Notes under the pieces: model-generated
What the model saw: only the letters and a program-made list of their open reading frames with translations
What the model was told of the DNA's origin: nothing
Databases searched by the model: none
Translations under genes and position numbers: made by a program
Origin: Pirellulales bacterium
Lineage (GTDB): Bacteria > Planctomycetota > Planctomycetia > Pirellulales > JADZDJ01
NCBI GenBank assembly: GCA_035656635.1
Contig: DASRSD010000188.1
Location: forward strand, 1-39,822
Direction: 5' to 3'
Length of the DNA stretch: 39,822 nt
Shown here: one piece after another, positions 23,966-32,651 of the stretch
How positions within the stretch are numbered: the stretch's first letter is position 1
Layout: every line of letters begins with the position of its first letter

Positions 23966-24820
23966 ATGTCTCACCGCATTTTGTTTTGCGCAGTCTTCGC
24001 GCTAATGATGATTGGCTTCCTGTGCATTCCCACGCCCGCCAGTGCGGTGCAATTTGGCTGGCAATCGTTGCCCGAGGGAGGCATTGAGTATTTGGTGCAG
24101 GTCGAACCCGATTTGCTCGACTCGTTCCGCCAGCAAGGCTTCACCAGCGACATCCCGCCAGGTCTGCAAGGACAACTGCGCCGCATTCATATTTCCATCG
24201 GCGATGCGAAATTGCCCAATCAAGGCGATGTGGTTGGCCCTAAAAATTCCGGCGCCGCCAGCGTGAATCCTTCACGAGAGAAAACTTTCCCTCCAACCAC
24301 CCAACCGCCGATCGAAAGCGCGCCGCCTGCCAGCGATCGGTTAAATTTGCCCCCGCCGCCGGGAATGGATGAACCGAAAGCGAAGTCGAGTTCGCCCACT
24401 GCCGAATCGGCGCCGGCGGAACTGCCAAAATCACTCTCTTCGCCGTTTTTTCATTCAGGGCCAATCAAGAAGTTGGAGCCCGATTCACTTCCTGCCACAG
24501 CCGGCGGCGGTACCGTGACAACAGCAGCACAAACCGCTCCGGTTTCACCGCCGCGGTGGCCAGCCAATGAAAGCTCTGTCAGCGGTTCCCAAACTTTTGC
24601 ATCCAACCAGATCGCCGTGGATGCTGACAAGCCTGCGGTCTCCGACGCGGGCTGGACTCCCGCCACGTCAAAACCTTGGCTTGCTTTGATGGCTACCCTG
24701 CTGGCGCTATTTGCCTCACTGGGTGCTAATGCGTATTTGGTGTGGATTCACCAAGACGTGCGCGCAAAATATCGAGCTTTGGTGCAGCGGATGGGAGCGA
24801 ATGGAACCGCAACCAGCTAG
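23966..24820 (+). CDS. Secreted, tail-anchored hypothetical protein
   Basis: A 284-residue protein with a signal peptide (MSHRILFCAVFALMMIGFLC, cleavage near ASA-VQ at about 27-29). A small globular part follows (30-80, FGWQSLPEGGIEYLVQVEPD then FTSDIPPGLQGQLRRIHISI). The next ~150 residues are a Pro/Ser-rich linker. A C-terminal membrane helix (about 236-260, PWLALMATLLALFASLGANA) is followed by a basic cytosolic end. Planctomycetes carry similar proteins of unknown function, so the globular part may be periplasmic. The ATG at 23966 is chosen over the open frame back to 23549 because it starts a signal peptide and does not overlap the permease. Convergent with the next gene, 5 bases apart. 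Confidence 0.7.
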   Translation: MSHRILFCAVFALMMIGFLCIPTPASAVQFGWQSLPEGGIEYLVQVEPDLLDSFRQQGFTSDIPPGLQGQLRRIHISIGDAKLPNQGDVVGPKNSGAASVNPSREKTFPPTTQPPIESAPPASDRLNLPPPPGMDEPKAKSSSPTAESAPAELPKSLSSPFFHSGPIKKLEPDSLPATAGGGTVTTAAQTAPVSPPRWPANESSVSGSQTFASNQIAVDADKPAVSDAGWTPATSKPWLALMATLLALFASLGANAYLVWIHQDVRAKYRALVQRMGANGTATS

Positions 24821-24825
24821 TTGCG

Positions 24826-25788
24826 CTATCGCTTGCTGGCTTTGCCGGCCGGCGCGTCGACCGCAGTGGATTGTACAATTTCCGATAGCGGCGGATTTTC
24901 CTCGTCTTCGGAATACTTGACGCCCGCCAGCTTGCCGGCCACCTGATCGCTTACGGCGACAAGCTGCTCGCGGCGATCGGAATCTACCCGATCCAGTCGC
25001 GCCGCCATGTGCCGCATGCCGCGAGGATTCAATTCCGCAGTGCGCGACACGCTGCCGATGAATGACACGGTTTCCACAAAATTGTGATCGATTGTCCGCC
25101 CTACCAAGCCTTGGAACAACTTGGTCAGCAATTCCACGCCGAAATTGTCGACGTGTAAAAACGTATCTAATTGCGCTGTTTCCTCAAAGCGACCGCTGGC
25201 TTTGCGATTGGTCGTGTACTGCAGCACCGCGACGCATTGCCCGCGAATTGGGCGCGGAAAAAGGGGCCCATCGTATAGCCCTTCCGCAAAAATAATTTGG
25301 AGTTGCGGGGTGCGCAGCAGCACTTCCACACGTGCCGTTGTGCCATCGCCATCGGTGCACCGGAAGTGATTGGCGTCAACTCGGTCCAGCGAAACATTCG
25401 TTACCCCCATCACCCGCCACATGTTTACCATCACATCGGGATTATCCATGATGAAGCGAAACATATCTGGCTCGCAATCGATCGATTGGATAGGCAGCCG
25501 GCGGTATAGGCTGACATTGTCAAGTACAGCCGTAACTTTGCCACGAGCCTCGGCGGGAAGTTTATCCAATGGGATGACGCGCAAAGCTTCATCACGAGCG
25601 CTGCGCGACGTAGAAGGCTTGCCAATCGGTTCACCGGCGAATATGAAATCAGCCGGCGAGCCCACCAGGAGCACGGCCGTGCAAAAAACCGCCGCTAACG
25701 GCCGTTTCGGCAATAGTAGCAGACGCCGCAGTACTGCAGCGCTTTGAAGCCGGCGCGCAGCGCCAACCGAGCCAATCCCGGTAAACAT
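24826..25788 (-). CDS. Conserved planctomycete hypothetical protein with signal sequence
   Basis: A 320-residue protein. A basic N-terminus and hydrophobic stretch (about residues 29-51, PLAAVFCTAVLLVGSPADFI) suggest export or a membrane anchor. The body (65-290) is alpha/beta and well ordered; LPIQSIDCEPDMFRFIMDNP and LFPRPIRGQCVAVLQYTTN, then FGVELLTKLFQGLVGRTIDH are its most distinctive stretches. I believe it belongs to a family confined largely to Planctomycetes with no known function. AAGGGGGGG a few bases before the ATG at 25788 supports the start. A DedA gene lies upstream on the same strand. Confidence 0.7.
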   Translation of the reverse strand: MFTGIGSVGAARRLQSAAVLRRLLLLPKRPLAAVFCTAVLLVGSPADFIFAGEPIGKPSTSRSARDEALRVIPLDKLPAEARGKVTAVLDNVSLYRRLPIQSIDCEPDMFRFIMDNPDVMVNMWRVMGVTNVSLDRVDANHFRCTDGDGTTARVEVLLRTPQLQIIFAEGLYDGPLFPRPIRGQCVAVLQYTTNRKASGRFEETAQLDTFLHVDNFGVELLTKLFQGLVGRTIDHNFVETVSFIGSVSRTAELNPRGMRHMAARLDRVDSDRREQLVAVSDQVAGKLAGVKYSEDEENPPLSEIVQSTAVDAPAGKASKR

Positions 25789-25809
25789 GTCCCCCCCTTA
25801 CCAAACACA

Positions 25810-25828
25810 GCCGGCAACCTTTGCCGGC
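25810..25828 (-). other. Perfect 8-bp palindrome in a 5' leader
   Basis: GCCGGCAA (25810-25817), CCT, TTGCCGGC (25821-25828) lies 22 bases upstream of the start codon at 25788 and after the DedA stop. In mRNA it forms a stable hairpin. With no T-run it is not a convincing terminator; an RNA-stability or operator role is possible. Confidence 0.5.
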
Positions 25829-25924
25829 TATAGGGATCATTCGGCTTACGGAGGGCGCTGCGGCTACTGAAATTTTTCCGGGCCGCGCGAGATTCTGCCA
25901 GCACTGCTGGCGGTCACACTTAGT

Positions 25925-26611
25925 TTAGGCAGAACTGGATGTGCCGGCATTGTCAGCGGCCGGTGGAACATGGCTCGCTGCCGCGTGCATCTTCTTGCGC
26001 CGCCGTATGTAAAGCCACGCTGCAATGCCCCCGCCGATGATGCAAGCAGTCACCACGGCAATGGTGAGCCATCCCTCGCCGCGATGAATAGCGTCGATGA
26101 TTTTCGCGCCGTACCAATAGCTCAACGCGAAAAACAGCGTGACGACCAAAGTGGCACAAAACAAATCTGCCGCAACGAACCGGCGGAACGGCACTTTTAA
26201 GATGCCCGCCGTGATGTACATGGGCCCGCGCAAACCGACTAAAAATCTGGCCCCCAATAGCACTTTCACGCCATGCTGTTTGAGCAGTTCTTCCACTTTT
26301 TTTTCGCGGTCCGGAGTAATCAACCGATTCCAAAACCGGTTCTGCTGCAGCAATCGCCGGCCAAAGTGATAGCCGATGTAATACATCACGCAATCGCCCA
26401 GCAGCGCCCCAATCAGCAGCGAGCCCAACGTTAACCCCCAGTGCAGTTGCCCTTTAGCCGCCAGCGCCCCGCCGGCAATAATTGCCACTTCTTCCGGCAT
26501 AGGAAAGCCGCAGCCGGTAAGAATCATGTACAAAATGATTCCGGCGTAGCCGTAAGCCATCAGGCCCGCGAACATTTCGACAGCAATGAACATGTACGAA
26601 AGATAGCTCAC
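25925..26611 (-). CDS. DedA family membrane protein
   Basis: A 228-residue inner-membrane protein of the DedA/SNARE-associated superfamily, thought to move lipid carriers or phospholipids across the bilayer. Diagnostic pieces are the re-entrant motif GCGFPMPEEVAIIAGGALAA near 33-52 and GARFLVGLRGPMYITAGILK near 117-136 (the R-x3-G-x-R-G/P-x-x-AG motif). A G-D-x-x-x-Y-x-x-G segment (GDCVMYYIGYHFG) sits at 72-84. The C-terminus is a basic, disordered tail. The frame opens with GTG at 26611; the ATG at 26593 (residue 7) is an alternative. It sits 132 bases downstream of the apbE-like gene. Confidence 0.9.
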   Translation of the reverse strand: MSYLSYMFIAVEMFAGLMAYGYAGIILYMILTGCGFPMPEEVAIIAGGALAAKGQLHWGLTLGSLLIGALLGDCVMYYIGYHFGRRLLQQNRFWNRLITPDREKKVEELLKQHGVKVLLGARFLVGLRGPMYITAGILKVPFRRFVAADLFCATLVVTLFFALSYWYGAKIIDAIHRGEGWLTIAVVTACIIGGGIAAWLYIRRRKKMHAAASHVPPAADNAGTSSSA

Positions 26612-26743
26612 AGCGACTCACCGCGGACATCTGGAAAGGCGATTTTGTGCAACAACAGCCCGGCGAAGGAAATCAAAATCAAGCGTGCATTCGCCGGCAC
26701 TTGGTTGCGAACATTCTAGCGAGATTGGTGCGCCGCGCCGCGG

Positions 26744-27991
26744 TTAAATTCCCGGTTTTTTAGGCAAATCTAATACGTTTTTGCCAGCAATTTCAAAAAT
26801 CGGTAGCGCTGGACGATTTGCTTCTCTCATAAAAGTAATCGAGAGTGAGGCGTCGTTCATATCCATTCGCACTTGCTCGCTAGATAAACCCCATAAGGCG
26901 ATCTCAACGCGGCCGCTTTCCTCAGCTGGCCACATCAACACCGCCGATAGATTCGGATTTGCCCGGCAATACTCGATCGCCTTTTTCGGACCCAAAACGT
27001 AAAGCGCGGTCGCCAGGGCATCTGCTTCAGCGGCAGTTCCGGCCGCCACCGTCGTGGAAAGCATTCCCTCGGCCGGCCAACCGCTGCGCGGATCCAAGAT
27101 GTGCCCGTAGCGGTGCCCCTCGTGAATGAAAAATTGAGTGTTGCTCCCCGAGGTGCCCAAGGCTCGATCGCATAATTGCAATTCGCCAATCCGCCGCTGC
27201 GGCTCCAACGGATGCCGCAACCCAATCCACCAAGCGTGCGGCGATGGTTTAGATAGTTCTCGTCCGAAGCCTTTCCTGCCACGCGCTAAAACGCTGCTAT
27301 TTCCGCCGTGAAGCAAATAGTCTCGAATTCCTCTCTCCCTTAGCAGTTCCGCCATGCGATCCAGCGCATAGCCCTTCCCAATGCTTCCCAAATTGAACTC
27401 CACGTCCGGGGCTAGGAAACGGACCGTGCGGCGATTTTCATCCAATTTCACATTGCGCATGCCGCCATGTTGCAAAACCGCGTCCAGCCCTTGCGTGTCG
27501 GGCATGTTTCCCTGGCGACGATAAAACCCCCACAACTTAGTAATTTTTCCTGTCGCGATGTCGTACGCTCCTTCCGTCGCGTCATAAATTTTTTTCGCCC
27601 GCACGAGCAGTTCGAACAGCCGCGGCTCCACTTCCACTTCCGCTGTCTGCGCCGTCTGGTTAATGCGGACTATTTCACTGGTATCGCGGAACACGGTGAG
27701 CTGCGATTCCAACTGCTCGACCAAATCGAGCGATTCCAGCGCCGCTTCCGTTCCCTGCGGATACTGCCCGGCGTTTAAGAACACTGCAAATTCACACGCC
27801 ATCGCCCGACGGGTGAATGTCGTTAAATAACCTGTGTCCTCCGCCTCGGACAGCGACAGTGCTGCTTCTTCGCCAGACGTGGTTGCAGTATCTCCCAAAA
27901 CTTTCGCACTGTCGGCCAAATCCGCCAGCGCATCAACCGCCGCCTTGCCACGCAAAAAATCTCGCCTGTTAGGTTTATGGAGTTCAGACAT
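26744..27991 (-). CDS. ApbE-type FAD:protein FMN transferase
   Basis: A 415-residue protein. ApbE enzymes attach FMN from FAD to Thr or Ser of partner redox proteins in the periplasm. The N-terminus NRRDFLRGKAAVDAL has the twin-Arg R-R-x-F-L pattern, but the stretch after it is not clearly hydrophobic, so Tat export is uncertain. The ApbE core runs from about residue 58 (TRRAMACEFAVFL) to 370. It has VEFNLGSIGKGYALDRMAEL near 197-216, RYGHILDPRSGWP near 293-305 (consensus H-I-x-D-P-x-T-G) and TAAEADALATALYVLG near 317-332, which supplies the acidic metal ligand. A tail of about 45 residues is unassigned. It is divergent from a cytochrome c'-like gene 110 bases away. Confidence 0.88.
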   Translation of the reverse strand: MSELHKPNRRDFLRGKAAVDALADLADSAKVLGDTATTSGEEAALSLSEAEDTGYLTTFTRRAMACEFAVFLNAGQYPQGTEAALESLDLVEQLESQLTVFRDTSEIVRINQTAQTAEVEVEPRLFELLVRAKKIYDATEGAYDIATGKITKLWGFYRRQGNMPDTQGLDAVLQHGGMRNVKLDENRRTVRFLAPDVEFNLGSIGKGYALDRMAELLRERGIRDYLLHGGNSSVLARGRKGFGRELSKPSPHAWWIGLRHPLEPQRRIGELQLCDRALGTSGSNTQFFIHEGHRYGHILDPRSGWPAEGMLSTTVAAGTAAEADALATALYVLGPKKAIEYCRANPNLSAVLMWPAEESGRVEIALWGLSSEQVRMDMNDASLSITFMREANRPALPIFEIAGKNVLDLPKKPGI

Positions 27992-28101
27992 CGAAGATCA
28001 CATCTTTACTTGGCATCGCAGATTTCTGCCGTCCATTATACGTTGCGAGCAATGGCCATTTATGGAATAATGAAAACTGTGGGGCGTCGTCTTCCAGAGC
28101 T

Positions 28102-29130
28102 ATGGCAATGCAACAAGCACGCTTGAACTTGTTAAGTGCCTCAGCGATTGCAGTCGCAACGCTGATGGTCTTGGCGATTGGTCGCTTTCCGGTCGTTGCC
28201 GCCGACCCGCCCAAAAAAGACGCCCCTCCGCTCACGTATGTGGCTCCGCCTGCTCAATGGGATCGGCACGTTCTGGATGCTTTTCCACCCGACCCCGCCA
28301 GTCTGCTGAAAGGTCCGCGGCCACAGTGGATGACCGATGCCGCCTTGGGCAAGGGGAAGCCTGGACCTAAAAATAATGGAGTTGCGGGAGTGGGACAGGG
28401 TGGCAAGTCCACCAGCGGCGCCGCGGCCGGCGGCGCGCTTCCCTGGTCCAAAATCATCTCCGCCGATACGCTCCAAGACGAAATCAAATCGCTGCAGCCG
28501 CTGTTGGCTGAAGACGTAAAAACTCAGCAAGCTTTCCTCGGCGGCGAATATAAAAAATCGCGCCACACGCTCAGCCTGCTGGCCGTGGCCTTCGCCATTA
28601 TTAACGAGTACGACGGCGATGTGAAATGGAAGAGCCAGGCCCCAATTGCCCGCGACATGTTCGCCCGTTCCGGCTTCAACTGCAAGGCCAGCACGGAGCA
28701 AACATTCCGAGATGTCAAGCAGCGCAGTGAAGATTTAGCCGCACTGCTAAGCGGCGAAACCATTGGGAGCGCCAAAGCGGAAACCACCAACGATTGGAGC
28801 AAAGTATCAAACTTGCTGCCGTTAATGAGTCGCCTGGAGCTGGCCCAGCGGGACCGTATCGCCCCGTGGACCGCCAACGCGGGCGATTTCAAAAAGAATT
28901 CCGCCGCCATCACGCATGAAACAGAAATGGTAGCGGCTCTGGCCGAAGCCATTTCGCGCCCCGGCATGGAAAATGCCGATGACGAAAAATTCCGCGGCTA
29001 CGCCAAAGCGCTGCAGCAAGCAGCTCTCGAACTGCGCGATGCTGTAAATGCCAATAACTACGCCGTTGCGAACACGACCGCTGGGAATCTCAGCAAAGCC
29101 TGCGCTAACTGCCACAACGATTTCCGCTGA
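28102..29130 (+). CDS. Secreted c-type cytochrome, cytochrome c'-like
   Basis: A 342-residue protein with a signal peptide (LLSASAIAVATLMVLAIGRF, cleavage near VVA-AD at about residue 34). A Pro/Gly-rich linker (about 60-112) follows. The body is all-helical (118-330), and a single haem-binding C-A-N-C-H lies at residues 334-338, close to the C-terminus. A helical body with the CxxCH at the far C-terminus is the cytochrome c' / cytochrome c-prime-like layout, so it should bind haem c in the periplasm. The ApbE-type gene is divergent 110 bases away, though no flavinylation site is evident in this protein. The ATG at 28102 (or the one two codons later) starts it. Confidence 0.75.
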   Translation: MAMQQARLNLLSASAIAVATLMVLAIGRFPVVAADPPKKDAPPLTYVAPPAQWDRHVLDAFPPDPASLLKGPRPQWMTDAALGKGKPGPKNNGVAGVGQGGKSTSGAAAGGALPWSKIISADTLQDEIKSLQPLLAEDVKTQQAFLGGEYKKSRHTLSLLAVAFAIINEYDGDVKWKSQAPIARDMFARSGFNCKASTEQTFRDVKQRSEDLAALLSGETIGSAKAETTNDWSKVSNLLPLMSRLELAQRDRIAPWTANAGDFKKNSAAITHETEMVAALAEAISRPGMENADDEKFRGYAKALQQAALELRDAVNANNYAVANTTAGNLSKACANCHNDFR

Positions 29131-29140
29131 TGTGCAAATC

Positions 29141-29311
29141 AACCGCAGAGACGCAGAGGCATACAGCAGACAGGGAAAATTTATAAGGAATCCAGGAAGA
29201 CAGGAAGAGCGAGATTCCGTTCGCGTGGATTAACGCCTCAACAAAATATCCCTGGTTTCCTGGCTTCCTAATAACTTTCTTTATTGCTGGCTCTGTGCCT
29301 CCGTGGTGAAA
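29141..29311. repeat. Long imperfect inverted repeat (nested) between convergent genes
   Basis: The outer arms AACCGCAGAGACGCAGAGGC (29141-29160) and CTCTGTGCCTCCGTGGTG (29291-29308) are imperfect reverse complements. Inner arms, AAGGAATCCAGGAAGACAGG (29185-29204) against TTTCCTGGCTTCCT (29256-29269), are also complementary. The left outer arm sits 10 bases after the cytochrome stop. The AACCGCAGAGACGCAGAGG and CTCTGTGCCTCCGTGGTG words resemble an intergenic repeat I associate with many planctomycete and related genomes (memory, not search). It could double as a bidirectional terminator. Confidence 0.65.
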
Positions 29312-29319
29312 ACTTCGCA

Positions 29320-29964
29320 TCACTTCCGCTTCGCCGCCCGTTTATTCCGTTCCACGTTGCGCGGTTGGTCTCCGCGGGGCTTGGGCATGGAGATAATTTG
29401 CCGCCGCGGCATGCCTGCCCGGCCAGCATGGCCGGTGCGGAACATGTCGAGCATTTTGAAGTCGATCAGTTCCGCCAATCCGGCGGAAGCCAACTCGCTC
29501 CCGGAAACGTAACGGTGCGAAATAATCCATTGCTGGATATCGCTTTTCGAGGGCCCAAACAATTCGGCCAAAAACCGATCCATGTCGGTTTCCAATTGGG
29601 CAAAATGGCGGGCCCATTCTGAAGCTTCGTGCAGCCCCACGTGCTCCTCGCTTTGCCACTTCATGGGGTGGAACAATAGCACGCTGTATGGCGTAACCAT
29701 CCGCCGCCGGCAGGCCGCAAAAGGCCATAACGCAGCCGAGGAGCATTCCCCCGTCACAATGCCGGTTACCCGCAAACCTCGTAGCATAATGAGTGACGTC
29801 AGCGACATGGCGCAGTACGGGCTGCCACCTGGCGAATCAATGTACAGAGTGCATTCGCCGCCCGGTTCGACGGCGAGCAATTTATCGGTGAGCTCGGCCT
29901 CGCTTTCGGTCAAATCACCGCATAGCGCGAGTTCCAACGGCCCTTCAGATTGTGCTTCGTCCAT
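29320..29964 (-). CDS. ClpP-like (S14) serine protease family protein
   Basis: A 214-residue protein with the ClpP/crotonase fold. LYIDSPGGSPYCAMSLTSLI at 40-59 matches the ClpP N-S-P-G-G core. The nucleophile region GECSSAALWPFAAC places Ser76 where ClpP has GQAAS, LFHPM gives His99, and KSDIQQWIISHRYVSGSELA gives Asp142, so the triad looks complete. The basic C-terminal tail (RGDQPRNVERNKRAAKRK) is not typical of ClpP. The gene is not next to clpX or tig. It may be a free-standing ClpP paralogue, of which Planctomycetes carry several (inference). Confidence 0.8.
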   Translation of the reverse strand: MDEAQSEGPLELALCGDLTESEAELTDKLLAVEPGGECTLYIDSPGGSPYCAMSLTSLIMLRGLRVTGIVTGECSSAALWPFAACRRRMVTPYSVLLFHPMKWQSEEHVGLHEASEWARHFAQLETDMDRFLAELFGPSKSDIQQWIISHRYVSGSELASAGLAELIDFKMLDMFRTGHAGRAGMPRRQIISMPKPRGDQPRNVERNKRAAKRK

Positions 29965-30203
29965 GTTGCCTTTTCCTCAAACAGTGCATAATCGGCCCAC
30001 TTCACAAACATTAACTGGTGATTGCCACTTCGGCAAGCAAATTCTGGCCCGGCAGCCTTTTCACCCGGACATTTAGGGAAAATTTTGAGCTAGCCTGCTA
30101 GTACCGCGGGGTTCGCTGCAAAAAAAATCGCGAAAATTGGGCCACTCGTTTGCTATGATGTCGCGCAACCACGGATAAGAATCATCACTTGAACCGTATA
30201 AAT

Positions 30204-30286
30204 GCCGTGGACGGCGACGGTAAACAATCGTAGTGGTTCACCCCATTGTGATTTGCTCCATGATCTGTACCCGCGTCGTCCACGGC
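30204..30286 (+). ncRNA. Possible structured leader or small RNA upstream of thrS
   Basis: Perfect 10-base inverted repeat GCCGTGGACG (30204-30213) and CGTCCACGGC (30277-30286), with further imperfect pairing inward (GCGACGG with the CGCG side). The loop holds a second pair, ACAAT (30224-30228) with ATTGT near 30245. It sits between a -10-like box at 30154 and a terminator-like hairpin at 30401. Whether it is read as part of the thrS leader or as an independent RNA cannot be decided by eye. Confidence 0.35.
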
Positions 30287-30400
30287 TATCTTTTGGCGCC
30301 TTCGTCCGTCTGGACATTTCGGCACCGACGTCGAAAATGGCAGTCTTAACCCTCGGCGGTATTTACGCCCGCAAACAGCCATAGATAAGCCCCCGATCCT

Positions 30401-30434
30401 GCACCCAAAGCAAGGATTGTGGTGTCATTTTTTT
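30401..30434 (+). terminator. Terminator-like hairpin ahead of thrS
   Basis: GCACC (30401-30405) pairs with GGTGT (30421-30425), and CAA (30406-30408) with TTG (30417-30419), one base bulged. After CA comes T7 (30428-30434). An alternative stem pairs ATCCT with AGGAT (about 30397-30416). The stem is short, so efficiency may be modest. It lies 87 bases before the thrS start. Confidence 0.45.
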
Positions 30435-30521
30435 ATCTCCCTGAACTTGAAATATAAATTTAGCTAAGCTCTGGTCTCACTGTAATTTTGCTTCCCACGC
30501 CCTGGAACCCTCAATTTTCCC

Positions 30522-32525
30522 ATGCTCACGGTTAAACTTCCCGACGGATCGGTAAAAACATATTCTCAACACATGCGGGCCAAAGATGTTGCTGCCGATA
30601 TCGGCCCCGGTCTGGCCAAGGCCGCCGTTGCCGCGGTGGTCGATGGCAAAACCGTCGGCCTAGATACGCCCCTGCCGGCCGAAGGCGAAATCGCCCTCAA
30701 AATTCTCACCCGCAAAGATGCTGCCGCACTAGGCGTCATGCGGCATTCGTGCGCCCATGTGATGGCCCGGGCCGTCATGCGGCTGTTTGACGGCGTGCAG
30801 TTAGCATTCGGCCCGACCGTGGGCAGCGGCTTTTATTACGACATGATGTTGCCCCGTTCGCTCACCGAAGAAGATTTTCCCGCCATCGAGTCCGAAATGG
30901 CCAAAATCGTCAAAGCCGACGAAGCTTTCGAGCGCATTGAAGAGCCGCGCGAAAAAGCCCTGCAACTGTGTCAGGAGCTGCATCAAAACTTCAAAGTGGA
31001 GCACATCAACACCGGGCTGAAAGATCACGCTTCCATGTCGTTTTATCGCCAGGGAGAATTCATCGACCTCTGCCGCGGCCCGCATGTTCCCAGTGCCGGT
31101 TACATCGGTGCATTCAAGCTCACCAGCGTGGCTGGCGCCTACTGGAAAGGGGACCAATCTCGCGAGCAGTTGCAGCGTCTGTACGGCACCGCCTGGTTCT
31201 CCAAGGAAGATTTAGACAACTACCTCGCCGCGCTGGAAGAAGCCAAGCGCCGCGATCATCGTGTGCTGGGCAAGCATCTGGAACTGTTCGCCGTGAACCC
31301 GCTGGTCGGTTCCGGCCTGATTTTGTGGTTGCCCAAAGGCGCACTGGTGCGCGGCCTGCTGGAGCAGTTCGTCAAAGAGGAACTCATCAAGCGCGGCTAC
31401 GAGCCGGTTTACACGCCCAACATCGGCAAGGTCGATCTCTACAAAATCTCCGGCCACTATCCGTATTACGCCGACAGCCAGTTCAAACCCATCGTGATGT
31501 CCGACGACGAGCAGTATTTGCTCAAGCCCATGAACTGCCCGCATCACATCATGATTTACAAAAACAAACCCCGCAGTTACCGCGAGCTGCCGGTGCGTTT
31601 GGCCGAATTCGGCACCGTTTACCGCTACGAACAATCCGGCGAGTTGGGCGGCATGACCCGAGTGCGCGGCTTTACCCAGGACGATGCCCACATTTTCTGC
31701 ACGGAAGATCAGGTTGCCGACGAAGTCCGCGGCTGCCTCGATTTCACGCAAACCGTGCTCAAGGCGCTGGGTCTGGCCGATTACCGGGTGCGCCTCGGCT
31801 TCCGCGACCCGACCAGTAATAAATACGTCGGCACCGATGCCGCCTGGAACAAGGCTGAGGAGGCGATTCTCAACGTGGCCCAAGGCGCGAACTTGCCGCA
31901 CCTGACGGTGGAGCGCGGCGAGGCGGCTTTTTACGGTCCGAAAATCGATTTCGTCGTCCGCGATTGCCTGGGCCGCGATTGGCAACTGGGCACCGTGCAA
32001 GTCGATTACAACTTGCCCAGCAAGGAACGGTTCGATTTGGAATATATCGCCGCCGACAACCAGCCGCACAAGCCGGTGATGATCCACCGTGCCCCGCTCG
32101 GCTCATTGGAGCGTTTCGTGGGCGTGCTGATCGAGCATTTCGCCGGTGCTTTCCCGCTGTGGCTGGCGCCGGAGCAAGTTCGCGTGTTAACGGTCAGCGA
32201 AAAGAGTGAAGAATACGGCCGCCGCGTGGAAAGCGAACTTAAAGCTGCCGGCCTCCGCGTCATGGGCGATTATCGGGCGGAAAAACTCGGCGCCAAAGTC
32301 CGCGACGCCCAATTGCAGCTCATTCCCTACATGTTCGTGGTCGGCCCCAAAGACGCCGAAGCCGGCACCGTGAGTGTCCGCGACCGCATCGAGGGGGACA
32401 AAGGCGCTATTCCGCTGGCCACCGCCATTTCCCAACTGCAAACCGAAATTGCCACCAAGCAAGTGCGCGGCCTCAAACCCCCGCCGCGCCTCGGCGAAGG
32501 CGAATCCGCCGGCGATGAGTATTGA
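30522..32525 (+). CDS. thrS: Threonyl-tRNA synthetase
   Basis: Charges tRNA-Thr with threonine in the cytosol. The 667-residue length is normal. Order: TGS domain (about 1-62, [17 protein letters not shown]), second additional domain with [11 protein letters not shown] near 76-86 (H-x-x-x-H editing/zinc motif), class II core with [20 protein letters not shown] near 338-357 and the [14 protein letters not shown] motif near 382-395, and the anticodon-binding domain from about 560 to 650. The first ~230 residues thus include the N-terminal editing region. The start codon at 30522 follows a structured leader (see 29965-30521). A RAYT element begins within 10 bases of its stop. Confidence 0.97.
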   Translation: MLTVKLPDGSVKTYSQHMRAKDVAADIGPGLAKAAVAAVVDGKTVGLDTPLPAEGEIALKILTRKDAAALGVMRHSCAHVMARAVMRLFDGVQLAFGPTVGSGFYYDMMLPRSLTEEDFPAIESEMAKIVKADEAFERIEEPREKALQLCQELHQNFKVEHINTGLKDHASMSFYRQGEFIDLCRGPHVPSAGYIGAFKLTSVAGAYWKGDQSREQLQRLYGTAWFSKEDLDNYLAALEEAKRRDHRVLGKHLELFAVNPLVGSGLILWLPKGALVRGLLEQFVKEELIKRGYEPVYTPNIGKVDLYKISGHYPYYADSQFKPIVMSDDEQYLLKPMNCPHHIMIYKNKPRSYRELPVRLAEFGTVYRYEQSGELGGMTRVRGFTQDDAHIFCTEDQVADEVRGCLDFTQTVLKALGLADYRVRLGFRDPTSNKYVGTDAAWNKAEEAILNVAQGANLPHLTVERGEAAFYGPKIDFVVRDCLGRDWQLGTVQVDYNLPSKERFDLEYIAADNQPHKPVMIHRAPLGSLERFVGVLIEHFAGAFPLWLAPEQVRVLTVSEKSEEYGRRVESELKAAGLRVMGDYRAEKLGAKVRDAQLQLIPYMFVVGPKDAEAGTVSVRDRIEGDKGAIPLATAISQLQTEIATKQVRGLKPPPRLGEGESAGDEY

Positions 32526-32530
32526 TCCCC

Positions 32531-32568
32531 TATTTAGCCCCCGACGACTCGCCGGGGTCATGCACTGG
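32531..32568 (+). repeat. REP copy 1 (direct)
   Basis: TATTTAG head, then CCCCCGACGACTCGCCGGGG (an imperfect stem with one mismatch), then TCATGCACTGG. It differs from copy 3 by A/G, C/G and T/G substitutions. Located 6 bases after the thrS stop, so it also lies where a terminator would be expected. Confidence 0.85.
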
Positions 32569-32604
32569 CAACACATTCCGCCATTCATTGCGGCTCCCCG
32601 AACC

Positions 32605-32632
32605 CCCCCGGTCATTGACCGGGGGCTAAATA
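32605..32632 (-). repeat. REP copy 2 (inverted)
   Basis: CCCCCGGTCA (32605-32614), one T, then TGACCGGGGG (32616-32625) is a perfect 10-bp stem. It is followed by CTAAATA, the reverse complement of the TATTTAG head of the other copies. The arm sequence GGTCA differs from the GGCGA of the direct copies, but pairing is conserved, so the substitution is compensatory. Confidence 0.85.
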
Positions 32633-32651
32633 TTGCGATCGGTCAAATGTC

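Larger units (their letters stand above)
29965..30521. other. Divergent 557-base region between the ClpP-like gene and thrS
   Basis: No gene is called; 60-66-codon frames on both strands near 30185-30384 have no ribosome site. A -10-like TATGAT lies at 30154-30159, without a clear -35. A long inverted repeat follows at 30204-30286 and a terminator-like hairpin at 30401-30434. Together they resemble a leader with attenuation or a small RNA gene. The last 87 bases before the thrS ATG are pyrimidine-rich and without a Shine-Dalgarno. Confidence 0.4.

Noticed and set aside
30098-30112. TACCGCGG word suggestive of a T-box before thrS
   Set aside because: The T-box core GGGTGGNACCGCG is incomplete (no GGGTGG), no stem I or specifier loop is visible, and T-boxes are not expected in this phylum.
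31212-32087. Long reverse-strand ORF inside thrS (291 codons)
   Set aside because: Shadow of thrS; the plus strand encodes a clear synthetase with all motifs.
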